From a bacterium (GTDB taxonomy: Bacteria; Spirochaetota; Leptospiria; Leptospirales; Leptonemataceae): DNA of 64,000 nt. A model generated the notes under the pieces. It did no database searches and was not told where the DNA came from. It saw nothing but the letters and a program-made list of their open reading frames with translations. Shown here one piece after another: positions 50,716-58,564 of this stretch (position 1 is the stretch's first letter; each line of letters starts with the position of its first letter). Location: NCBI GenBank assembly GCA_024742665.1, contig JANSYA010000002.1, forward strand, positions 186,001-250,000, in the 5' to 3' direction. Both the position numbers and the translations under genes were made by a program.

Positions 50716-51053
50716 AAGTGAAAGTCGTAACGAAAGGCGAAGTAAATATCGTACGTATTGAAGGCGCGATAAAGTCGGGCGATGAGTACAACCTGGCCGA
50801 GAAGATGGAAAAGTACATCAAGCCGGGTCAGGCTCCCAAATTCATTATCGATATGAAGAAGGTGCCTTTCGTAAACTCCGCCGCCCTGGGCGTGTTTCTG
50901 AATATCTACAAGCACGTGGACAACCTGAAAGGTCGCATGGTCTTCGCCGGGCTGAACGCCGACGTCGAAAACCTGATGGAAATCACGAAGCTCTCGTCGA
51001 TCTTCGAAATCTTCCGGACCGTCGACGAAGCTCTCGAAAGCTACGACTTCTAA
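50712..51053 (+). CDS. STAS-domain anti-sigma-factor antagonist
   Basis: 113 residues from the ATG at 50712, overlapping the preceding stop (ATGA). The STAS fold is complete, with Ser56 in 'VPFVNSAALGVF', the site phosphorylated in SpoIIAA/RsbV proteins, followed by 'GRMVFAGLNADVENLMEITKLSSIFEIF'. Unphosphorylated STAS proteins bind anti-sigma factors and free the sigma factor. Here the sigma-like gene is two genes upstream, but no RsbW-type kinase is encoded beside it. The PP2C-type phosphatase module of the giant protein at 58565 could dephosphorylate it. Confidence 0.93.
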   Translation: MKVKVVTKGEVNIVRIEGAIKSGDEYNLAEKMEKYIKPGQAPKFIIDMKKVPFVNSAALGVFLNIYKHVDNLKGRMVFAGLNADVENLMEITKLSSIFEIFRTVDEALESYDF

Positions 51054-51084
51054 TCCGTAGCGCCTCAGCGCTCGCCTTTTCCCA

Positions 51085-52269
51085 CTACTCTTTGATTCGG
51101 AAGCGGCCCGTCTCTGGATCGTACTCCAGACGTCGCGAGGATCCCTCCGCCGGTTTCTCAGCGCTTCCCCGTCCGGCTTCCGCTTCAGGCTGGCTGTCAG
51201 CCTTTTCTTTGCCTGCGGGTTTCGCGGGACTTCCGGAAGACTGAAGCGGCCGGGCCGGCTCGGACGGCGCACTTCCCGGCGGCGAGGCGGGCCGTGGCTG
51301 TTTCGGCTGCGGCGATGCAGGCTGTGGTTGAGCAGATTGCGATGGAGTGGTTTGCCGGACATCGCCTTGCGATGGCTGTGGCTGTGGCTGATTCTCAGGA
51401 AGGGCGACGCCTGTATCCTGCGAAGCGGGCTCGTCGGAAATACCGCGCATCAGGCGCAGAATCTCGGCTTCTTTCGCGGCGCGATCGGCCCGGGATAATT
51501 TCGGCCGGCCGGAAGCGTCAGCGTCACCCGGGCCTGCCGCTCCCCGAATGCGATCGAGTAAGCCCGGCGAATTGCCACCGGAACCGCCAGGCGCGGTACT
51601 CCTGGAGCCAGGGAGTACCGCGCCTGGCGCCCCGCCGCCAATGGTACCGTCGGTCGCTCCGTTCAAATCGCTGCGACCGATGGCAAGCCCCAGGGCGAAT
51701 TTCGAATACAGCAGGCCGCCGACCAATCCGCCCAAATGCGCCATGTGCGCGATAAATGTCAGCTGCTGAAACAGGTAGAAACCGATCGAAAGCACGGCCA
51801 GAATCGCGGCGGCAGTAATGGCGCGCATGGGAATGAAAAATACGAGCAGGCGCGCCTTCGGATAAAATACCGCCAGCGCTCCCAAAAGACCGAAGGCCGC
51901 GCCCGAAGCGCCGATGGCGGGTGCGTTCGAGTCGGCGTTGAAGATCAGCAGAAAGAGCGAGCCGGTGAAACCGGAGATGAAATACAGAAACGTAAAACGT
52001 CCCGAATTCAAGGTCATCTCAAGCGGCGTTCCAACGCTCCACACGGCCAGCATGTTAAAGGCGAAGTGGGCCAGGTCGGTGTGCAGAAACATCGACGTGA
52101 GCGGCTGCCAGACCTTCTGATGAATCCAGAATTCGGTGAAATTCAGACCATAGTCGTACAGGAAGCGCTGCACCTCCCGGGCTCCGTCGAGCATGGTGTG
52201 CACGTAAATAAAAACCAGGCAGTTCGTGAGAACGATGGCGATGGTAACTGGGGCGGATGTCTGGCGCAT
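51085..52269 (-). CDS. Rhomboid-family intramembrane serine protease
   Basis: 394 residues. Six or seven membrane helices cover ~8-200. Catalytic Ser122 lies in 'GASGAAFGLLGA' and catalytic His178 in 'AHMAHLGGLVGG'; Asn72 in 'LAHFAFNM' is the oxyanion residue. The C-terminal ~190 residues are a disordered cytoplasmic tail rich in Pro, Gly, Ser, Gln and Ala, with a helical basic patch ('LSRADRAAKEAEILRLM'). A perfect 16-bp inverted repeat lies in the DNA encoding the start of this tail. The protease should cut single-pass membrane proteins within the bilayer. It is divergent from the acylase gene at 52357. Confidence 0.95.
   Translation of the reverse strand: MRQTSAPVTIAIVLTNCLVFIYVHTMLDGAREVQRFLYDYGLNFTEFWIHQKVWQPLTSMFLHTDLAHFAFNMLAVWSVGTPLEMTLNSGRFTFLYFISGFTGSLFLLIFNADSNAPAIGASGAAFGLLGALAVFYPKARLLVFFIPMRAITAAAILAVLSIGFYLFQQLTFIAHMAHLGGLVGGLLYSKFALGLAIGRSDLNGATDGTIGGGAPGAVLPGSRSTAPGGSGGNSPGLLDRIRGAAGPGDADASGRPKLSRADRAAKEAEILRLMRGISDEPASQDTGVALPENQPQPQPSQGDVRQTTPSQSAQPQPASPQPKQPRPASPPGSAPSEPARPLQSSGSPAKPAGKEKADSQPEAEAGRGSAEKPAEGSSRRLEYDPETGRFRIKE
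51587..51627. repeat. Long palindrome inside the rhomboid tail
   Basis: CCAGGCGCGGTACTCC (51587-51602) and its exact reverse complement GGAGTACCGCGCCTGG (51612-51627) flank a 9-bp centre that can itself pair (TGG/CCA), giving a nearly continuous ~19-bp hairpin with one bulge. It is in frame and encodes 'APGAVLPGSRSTAPG' in the disordered tail. It could be a small palindromic mobile element or a regulatory hairpin in the mRNA. Confidence 0.85.
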
Positions 52270-52356
52270 AATACAACGAACCGGCGAAAGCGCAGCGCGA
52301 CGGCTGCGAAAATTGTTTTACAAAACTGTATTTCTAACATCGGAATAAAAGTCAAT

Positions 52357-54783
52357 ATGAAGCCGGCCTCCTCCGAAACAACTCCCCGCAGGATCTTGCG
52401 AATCGGCCTGACGATCGTGGGCACGCTCACGCTGATCGCCCTGGCTGCGACGGCTTTGCGCTATGTCCTGCGACCGCCCGTGCCCCCCGCCACGGAGAAA
52501 CAGCTGGCACACGCCGAAGGGGTGCAGATCATTCGGGACGAGTGGGGCGTGCCGCACATCAAAGGCCGGAGCAACGCCGACGCCGCCTTCGGGCTGGCCT
52601 TCGCTCACGCGGAAGACGACTATCCCCTGATCGAAGCCTCGCTGATCGCGGCCCGGGGGGAGCTCGCCCGCACGCAGCTTTCGGAAGGCGCGCTCGCAAA
52701 CGATTTTTACGTGCGGCTCTTTCGCGTGCGCGAAGAAGTGGCCGCCCGTTATGAAAGCCTGAGTCCTGACGTGCGCCAGGTGCTGGAGGCCTACGCGGAC
52801 GGGATCAACTATTACGCAACGATTCATCCCGATGAAGTCGACAGCCGCTTTCTGCCCGTTTCCGGCAGCGACGTCGCGGCCGGCTTCGTACACAAACTAC
52901 CGTTGTTCCAGGCGGTGCATCGCCCGCTCAAGGCGATCCATACGGACGAAGAGCTCAAGACCGGCGACCGGATTCAAAAACCCTTTCTTGATTCGCCGGA
53001 GGCTCCGGGCGTCGCGCACACAAATCAGAGGGAAACATCCGCAGCGCAGCGTTCCGACGGACAGAGCGCTCGCACTGCACATCGCTCCGAAAACGACGCG
53101 GGAAACGCCGTGATCCCGGCCGGCACCGCGCCCTTTCCCGATTTTCGCATGGTCGCTTCGAACGCCCACGCCGTCGGCAAACGCCGCTCGGCCGACGGCG
53201 TGATTCGACTCAACGTAAATTCGCACCAGCCCTGGGAGGGTCCCGTCGCCTGGTACGAAGCGCATATTCAATCGGAAGAAGGCTGGAATATGATCGGCGG
53301 GACTTTTCCCGGCGCGCCGATGATCTTTCACGGCCACAACGAAAAGCTGGGCTGGGCGCATACGGTGAACGCGCCGGATATGTGGGACGTTTTCGAACTG
53401 GAGATGCATCCCGAAGCGCAAAGCGCGCAGGAAAATAAGTATCGCTATCGCTTCGGCGACGAGTGGCTGGAACTGGACGTGCGCGAAGACAGCATCGCGG
53501 TGGACCTGGGGCCTTTCGTCTGGAACGAAAGCCGCGAATTTTATACGAGCGTATACGGCCCGACTCTCAAAACCGACGCGGGCAAATTCTTTTCGATTCG
53601 CAGCGTGGGCCGCGCCGATTTGATTCGCTCCGTCGAACAGTGGTATCGCATGAATCTGGCGAACAGCTTCGCCGAGTGGCAGGCGGCCATGCGCATTCAC
53701 GCGATTCCGATGTTTCATACGGTCTACGCCGACGCCGCGAACATCCATTATGTTTATAACGCGAAGATTCCTCTGCGAAGCGATGCCTACGATTGGAATA
53801 CGATCGTGCCGGGCAATACACCCGAAACTCTGTGGCAGGAGTATCTGCCGTACGATCGCCTGCCTTCGGTCACGAATCCTCCGGCGGACTATATTCAAAA
53901 CTGCAACTCCGATCCCTTTTTCACGACCGACGGCGCGGGCAATCCCCGGCGCGAAAATTTCAGCGAAACCGCCGGGATCGAAACGCGCATGACCAACCGC
54001 GCCCGCCGATCGCACGAAATGTTCGGCGAAGACTCCGCGATTACTCGCGACGAATTTTTGCGTTATAAGTGGGACCGGCGCTACACTCGCGACGGCTCGA
54101 TCTTCACCGAAGCGATCTTACCGGTGCTCGCGGCCTTCGGCCTGCCGACGGATCAGGAGACGGAAGCCGCAGCCGAAGCCCTGAGCGCAGCGAATCAATT
54201 CGAAGCGAATTATTTAGAAGCGAATCAACTCGAAACGAATCGCTTTGAACGCGAGGCCCTGCGAATGCTGCGAGATTGGGACGGCTCGACGGATGAAACG
54301 AATACGACGGCGGCGCTTGCGATCCTGAGCTTTCGGCCGATTTTTCAGGCGATCGTACTCGACCGTGCGCTCGAAGTCCCCGATCCGGTCGAAAGCTTTC
54401 GCGCGGCGGTGCGCTTGCTCGTCGAAAACTACGGACGCGTGGCCGTACCGCTGGGAGAAGTGCAGCGACTCCAGCGCGGCGATGTCGATCTGGCGATCGG
54501 CGGCGGGCCGGACATCTTAAACGCGACCCACTCGAAACTTACCGACGACGGCCGGCTGATCGGCTTCGCGGGAGACTCGTATATTCTGTTCGTCGAATTT
54601 TATCCCGACGGGCCGCGCGGCTCGGCCCTGCACCAGTACGGCAACGTGAACCGTCCGGAATCGCCGCACTACGCCGATCAGGCCGGGATGTTTACCCGGA
54701 GAACCCTGCGCCGCAGCCTGTTTTCCGACGCGGATTTACGCGAGCGTACAGCGAGGGTCTACCGCCCGGGCCAATCGGATTGA
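52357..54783 (+). CDS. Penicillin-acylase-family Ntn hydrolase
   Basis: 808 residues from the ATG at 52357; the open frame further upstream is antisense to the rhomboid gene. A membrane anchor or signal (~13-38) precedes the alpha-chain opening 'GVQIIRDEWGVPHIKGRSNADAAFGLAFAHAEDD' spread over 55-88. The self-cleavage nucleophile is Ser268 in 'ASNAHAVG', followed by 'RLNVNSHQPWEGPVAWYEAHI'. This Ser-Asn-Ala-x-Ala-Val-Gly start resembles PvdQ and aculeacin-type acylases. Near 54202-54240 short (E)ANxx(E) repeats occur in an insert. Likely substrates are acylated amines such as lactones or lipopeptides; periplasmic. Confidence 0.92.
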   Translation: MKPASSETTPRRILRIGLTIVGTLTLIALAATALRYVLRPPVPPATEKQLAHAEGVQIIRDEWGVPHIKGRSNADAAFGLAFAHAEDDYPLIEASLIAARGELARTQLSEGALANDFYVRLFRVREEVAARYESLSPDVRQVLEAYADGINYYATIHPDEVDSRFLPVSGSDVAAGFVHKLPLFQAVHRPLKAIHTDEELKTGDRIQKPFLDSPEAPGVAHTNQRETSAAQRSDGQSARTAHRSENDAGNAVIPAGTAPFPDFRMVASNAHAVGKRRSADGVIRLNVNSHQPWEGPVAWYEAHIQSEEGWNMIGGTFPGAPMIFHGHNEKLGWAHTVNAPDMWDVFELEMHPEAQSAQENKYRYRFGDEWLELDVREDSIAVDLGPFVWNESREFYTSVYGPTLKTDAGKFFSIRSVGRADLIRSVEQWYRMNLANSFAEWQAAMRIHAIPMFHTVYADAANIHYVYNAKIPLRSDAYDWNTIVPGNTPETLWQEYLPYDRLPSVTNPPADYIQNCNSDPFFTTDGAGNPRRENFSETAGIETRMTNRARRSHEMFGEDSAITRDEFLRYKWDRRYTRDGSIFTEAILPVLAAFGLPTDQETEAAAEALSAANQFEANYLEANQLETNRFEREALRMLRDWDGSTDETNTTAALAILSFRPIFQAIVLDRALEVPDPVESFRAAVRLLVENYGRVAVPLGEVQRLQRGDVDLAIGGGPDILNATHSKLTDDGRLIGFAGDSYILFVEFYPDGPRGSALHQYGNVNRPESPHYADQAGMFTRRTLRRSLFSDADLRERTARVYRPGQSD

Positions 54784-54813
54784 CAGCGCAATTAGGCGAT
54801 CCAGACTGAGGCC

Positions 54814-56013
54814 GTGTCAGGCAAAACAGGTTCCACTGATTCATCTCCCGATTCCGGAGGACATGAGGATCGCGTCTATCCGGAGTTTAACGGCTACTCC
54901 GGCCGTGAAATTCAGATCCGCCTGGAAGCTCTCGACAATCTGCTGAACCACGAACTCGAAAGCGAGTATCACAAGGCCGGACTGCGTCTGGAAGAGCAGG
55001 AAGAAATGGCTCGCGAAGCCAGCGCCGCCGCCGTCAAAACTCTGGAAAAAGAATCGGCGGCGCCCATCGCCGGCCGCAATTCGATTACGAAGCTCGGTGA
55101 TCCTTTTCTCGTGATCGCGCACCGCGGCTGGAGCGGATCCTATCCGGAAAACACGCTGATCGGAATGCGCGAAGCGATCAAGCTCGGCTGCCACATGATC
55201 GAATTCGACGTCACGCTATCGTCGGACCGCCGGCCGATTATCATTCACGACGACTCCCTCACTCGAACGACAAACGGCTGCGGACAGGTGAGCGAATTGA
55301 GCTATCGCGAGCTGCGAAAACTCGACGCGGGCAGTTGGTTCCATCCCAAGTACATGGGCGCGCGTCTGCCTTCCCTGGACGAAATCCTGCTGATCTCCCG
55401 CGGCAGCGGCATTATGGTCAACATCGAAATCAAGAAGGAGTGTCTGGACGACGAACTCAGGGATGACGGCATCGAGCACCAGGTCATCAACGCCGTGCGC
55501 AAATACAAGGTCGAGGATCGCGTGGTCGTGTCCTGCTTTCGCTGGGACGCCATCGAGCGCATCCACCAACTCGCGCCGGAATTGGAAACCGCGCTGCTGC
55601 ACTACAAAGACGTGGGGCGATTGGAGCCCGCCTTTCTGAAAGAGAAGTACGGCATAATGAGCTTCAATCCCCATAGCATCGACCTGAATCAGAAATTCGT
55701 CGACCGCTGCCATGAAGTTGATCTTAAGGTGATTCCATTTACGATTAACAGCTACCGCGATATGGAACAGTACATCGATATGGACGTGGACGGCATGTTC
55801 ACCAACCATCCGAATCGATTGTTTCGCTTCATCGAAGAGCACGATACGCGCCTGAACCGCCTGGACGAAAAGGAATCCCGCGAGAACGTCAAAGATATGA
55901 ACGACGCGGTCCAACGCCTGGAAATGGAGATCATGGACAAGGCCCGCCGGCGAGCCCGCTGGCGCACGAAGCGGCTGCTGCTCGAAGCGGAGCGCGCCCG
56001 AATCAAATCTTGA
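54814..56013 (+). CDS. Glycerophosphodiester phosphodiesterase (GDPD-family)
   Basis: 399 residues with a GTG start at 54814. A helical N-terminal extension (~25-85) precedes the GDPD barrel: 'IAHRGWSGSYPENT' (His and Glu of the active site), 'MIEFDVTLSSDRRPIIIHDDSLTRTT' in sequence with its second His, 'NIEIKK' and 'MFTNHPNRLFRF'. A basic coiled helix ends the protein (~345-399). No signal peptide, so cytoplasmic. The enzyme hydrolyses glycerophosphodiesters to glycerol-3-phosphate and an alcohol, feeding the gpsA/PlsC pool. It overlaps the convergent thiamine-enzyme gene by 11 bp. Confidence 0.93.
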   Translation: MSGKTGSTDSSPDSGGHEDRVYPEFNGYSGREIQIRLEALDNLLNHELESEYHKAGLRLEEQEEMAREASAAAVKTLEKESAAPIAGRNSITKLGDPFLVIAHRGWSGSYPENTLIGMREAIKLGCHMIEFDVTLSSDRRPIIIHDDSLTRTTNGCGQVSELSYRELRKLDAGSWFHPKYMGARLPSLDEILLISRGSGIMVNIEIKKECLDDELRDDGIEHQVINAVRKYKVEDRVVVSCFRWDAIERIHQLAPELETALLHYKDVGRLEPAFLKEKYGIMSFNPHSIDLNQKFVDRCHEVDLKVIPFTINSYRDMEQYIDMDVDGMFTNHPNRLFRFIEEHDTRLNRLDEKESRENVKDMNDAVQRLEMEIMDKARRRARWRTKRLLLEAERARIKS

Positions 56014-56647
56014 GTTCTTCTGGATTGCGCAGGCGCCGGGCCGTCCAACGCGAAAGTAATTTCGCATCGATTTCTATATGAATCGGGCCGGCGGTTTCCG
56101 AACGCGCCAGCTCGCGCGCCTCCGCGAAGATCGCCTGCACCTCGCTCCAGCCCTCGATTCGCAGCTGAGTTTTACAAAAGGGCTGAAATAAATCCGCATG
56201 GCGAATCAAGCGGCGATGCCCGGGAAGGCCGGGCGTCGTCTGCGACGTGCCACTCGACGCGTCCGGCGACGGCGAAACCAATAAGAGCGGAACGCGGGAA
56301 CGCTGCGCCACCCGCACGGCGGGCAACACGGATAGGGCCGCGGGGCCGCCGGACAACCAGACGACGGGCGGTTCTTCGCTCTCGAAGCTGAAGCGAATCG
56401 TTTCGAAGGCGCCGTCGCAGGCCGGTTCCAGAATTCGCAGACGGGGCGCGTCCGCCCCTTCGCGACGGCGCAGCCGGCGCGCCGCGAAGATCAGCGAAGC
56501 GTTCGCCGGATCCGGCATGGCGAAGATCGTGCGTATTCCAATCCGGGCCAGGGCCCTCAGAATAAAGCCGTCGCCCCGGCCCAGATATACGCTCTCGCCA
56601 GCCCGGGCCCGGCCCGGCAAGATTTTCGCCGGTATAAAGTCTATCAT
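56003..56647 (-). CDS. Separate PYR-like domain of a thiamine-diphosphate enzyme
   Basis: 214 residues. 'GRGDGFILRALARIGIRTIFAMPDPANASLIFAAR' lies where acetolactate-synthase-type enzymes start ('...VEALKREGVKVVFGYPG...'). 'LRILEPACDGAFE' probably carries the conserved Glu that activates the cofactor. 'SGGPAALSVLPAVRVAQRSRVPLLLVSPSP' and 'SETAGPIHIEIDAKLL' complete the fold. It overlaps the 587-residue gene by 4 bp, and the two products together match one ThDP enzyme of the ALS/PDC class. Carboligation or decarboxylation of a 2-keto acid is the likely reaction. Sulfopyruvate and phosphonopyruvate decarboxylases are also split. Confidence 0.75.
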   Translation of the reverse strand: MIDFIPAKILPGRARAGESVYLGRGDGFILRALARIGIRTIFAMPDPANASLIFAARRLRRREGADAPRLRILEPACDGAFETIRFSFESEEPPVVWLSGGPAALSVLPAVRVAQRSRVPLLLVSPSPDASSGTSQTTPGLPGHRRLIRHADLFQPFCKTQLRIEGWSEVQAIFAEARELARSETAGPIHIEIDAKLLSRWTARRLRNPEELKI

Positions 56648-58407
56648 GGCATCACCAGCCGCAGCAGCATGCGCGGAATTCGAGCCGGCAAGGCGCCGAC
56701 GGCCGCGGCCCGGACCACGCTTGCGATAAAGGGCGCGACCATCGGCCGCAGCAAATAATCCAGTTCGGCCAGGGCGAAACTCAAGCCCGCGAAAGGCAGA
56801 CTGTCTTGCGGCGTGGGAATATCAATCACCAGGGGGACGTCGCGCGGCTCATTCGCCCGCCGAAGCGCCGCGCGAAAGTCCGCTTCACTTTCGACGCGCA
56901 CGCCTTCGCAGCCGTGCCGCCGGGCGAGCTTCGCGAAGTCGCGCGAGGGCAGCGCCGTGCCCGGATAACGTCCGCGAAACAAGAAGGTCTGTTCAAGACG
57001 AATGGAACTCCAGGCGCGATTGTTAAAAACGAATACGACGGCGTTCGGAGCCCGCTCCGGCAACTCGCGAAAAAGATCCGGCTGATACCCGAGACTGCCG
57101 TCCCCGGCGAAACACCAGATCGGTCGCTCCGGCGCTCCGCGAGCGGCGCCCATCACCCAGGGCAGCATCAATCCGATCGTCGCCATGCGATCCGGATACA
57201 GCGCGGGACGTAAATGATTATAAGACCACATCCACATTCCCGCGCCGTTGCCTTCCGCGGCAAATACGGTATGCTCCGGAGACGCTGCGAAGATCGCGTG
57301 AGAAATCCATGCGGGATCGAAGGGCGCCTGCTTGCCTTCGGACCGCGCCGCGGCGGTCGCGATCAGGGAGCGCAGCTTCTTCGACTTACGATCGATCTTC
57401 GCACGCCATCGCGCTCGCCGGCGTAAAACACGCGCGGAATTCGCGGCCAGGATTCTGCTTCTTGCGTTTCGAGCCCCGTCGGTTTCGTGCAGCAACTCCG
57501 GCGGCAGGCTGTGAACCGCCTTCGCGCGAACGAAAGGGAAGTCATGCAGGCCGAACATTTCGCCTTCAGTCAATCGCGCATCAACTGTCAAAATACAATC
57601 GGAGCGCAGCAGCGCGTAGTTCCATACGACGCTCCCGCCGGAAAGCAGAGGGACCTGTTCGCCGTTCTGCCGGGCCCAGCCTTCGCGCCAGGCGTCGATT
57701 CGATCCGGAGGAGCGCCCGCGGCCACAGTCGGCAGCAAGACGGCCGCTCCGAATTCGTGGGCGAATTCAGCCAGAGTCCCGGGATCGTTTTCGATCAGGA
57801 AGCGACGTCCCGGCACAATCAGCGGGCGACGGGAACGAATCAGTGGGTTAATATTGAATGCGGCGAAATCCATTGCGACGAAATCCTTCGCGACGGAAGC
57901 TGTCGCCGGATCAAAGGAAGCTGCGGCGTGAACGACGGATTCGATCAATGCCTTGATTTCTGAATTCGAAAGCGACCACGGTACCAACACAAGCTGCACG
58001 CCCCGGGAATCGCGATCCAGAAACTCCCGCAGCTGTTTTTTACGCTTCTCCGCTTCCGAGCGCTTGCGGCCGGCGGCGGGCGGCATCCGGTAGACGCCCC
58101 GCGCGAGATGGCGACCGCTTTCATGTACGTCCTGCATGGCCCGATCGTTGCCGAGCACGCAAACCATCGTCAGTTCGATCTCGTCGCCAAAGGGCGTGGC
58201 CAGCGCCGGCAGAGCGTCGAGAGTTTCATCCAGACCGACCGAAACAAATACAGAGCGCCGCCCCGTGACTCGCGCCCAGGCGTCCGCCGCGTGGCAGGCG
58301 GTGCGGGCGTCCGGCATCGCCTCGCTTGCAGACAGCCGGAATTCGCTCAGGCTTTCCGCCGTGGCGAAGAGCGCCGGGTTATTATTTTTCGCAGACTGAT
58401 TGCCCAT
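56644..58407 (-). CDS. Thiamine-diphosphate-dependent enzyme, large subunit
   Basis: 587 residues. The PP domain is clear near ~410-530: 'GDGSLGYQPDLFRELPERAPNAVVFVFNNRAWSS' carries the GDG...NN cofactor motif. A middle transhydrogenase-like domain is visible at ~190-330 ('SRRPLIVPGRRFLIENDPGTLAEFAHEFGAAVLLP' and on). The N-terminal ~180 residues have a shortened PYR-like segment ('CHAADAWARVTGRRSVFVSV'). The hydrophobic C-terminus (~545-587) may touch the membrane. It is co-translated with the separate PYR-like protein at 56003. The substrate is unknown; known ALS, IPDC, oxalyl-CoA or sulfoacetaldehyde enzymes have different lengths. Confidence 0.8.
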   Translation of the reverse strand: MGNQSAKNNNPALFATAESLSEFRLSASEAMPDARTACHAADAWARVTGRRSVFVSVGLDETLDALPALATPFGDEIELTMVCVLGNDRAMQDVHESGRHLARGVYRMPPAAGRKRSEAEKRKKQLREFLDRDSRGVQLVLVPWSLSNSEIKALIESVVHAAASFDPATASVAKDFVAMDFAAFNINPLIRSRRPLIVPGRRFLIENDPGTLAEFAHEFGAAVLLPTVAAGAPPDRIDAWREGWARQNGEQVPLLSGGSVVWNYALLRSDCILTVDARLTEGEMFGLHDFPFVRAKAVHSLPPELLHETDGARNARSRILAANSARVLRRRARWRAKIDRKSKKLRSLIATAAARSEGKQAPFDPAWISHAIFAASPEHTVFAAEGNGAGMWMWSYNHLRPALYPDRMATIGLMLPWVMGAARGAPERPIWCFAGDGSLGYQPDLFRELPERAPNAVVFVFNNRAWSSIRLEQTFLFRGRYPGTALPSRDFAKLARRHGCEGVRVESEADFRAALRRANEPRDVPLVIDIPTPQDSLPFAGLSFALAELDYLLRPMVAPFIASVVRAAAVGALPARIPRMLLRLVMP

Positions 58408-58564
58408 AGTTCAGTCCTATTAGATTCCTGAAAGGCCTTAAGGATTATTCCGAATCTGTTAATTTTTACGAGGACATGTTAATTTTTTACGCCTGGTGCG
58501 TTTCAGCGGCTTGAACAGCCGCGTGGTGCGGCTTCCAAAACGTATAAATCACATTGGAGCGGCA
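58408..58564. other. Intergenic gap with short inverted repeat
   Basis: GCGGCTTGAACAGCCGC (58510-58526) forms a 6-bp hairpin between the giant kinase stop (58565, minus) and the thiamine-enzyme start (58407, minus). No T-run follows on the minus strand, so it is a weak terminator candidate at best. The AT-rich part from 58438 to 58490 probably holds the promoter for the downstream gene. Confidence 0.3.

Noticed and set aside
51736..52356. Long N-terminal extension of the penicillin acylase frame
   Set aside because: It runs antisense through the rhomboid gene and lacks protein character; the ATG at 52357 gives a proper signal/anchor segment.
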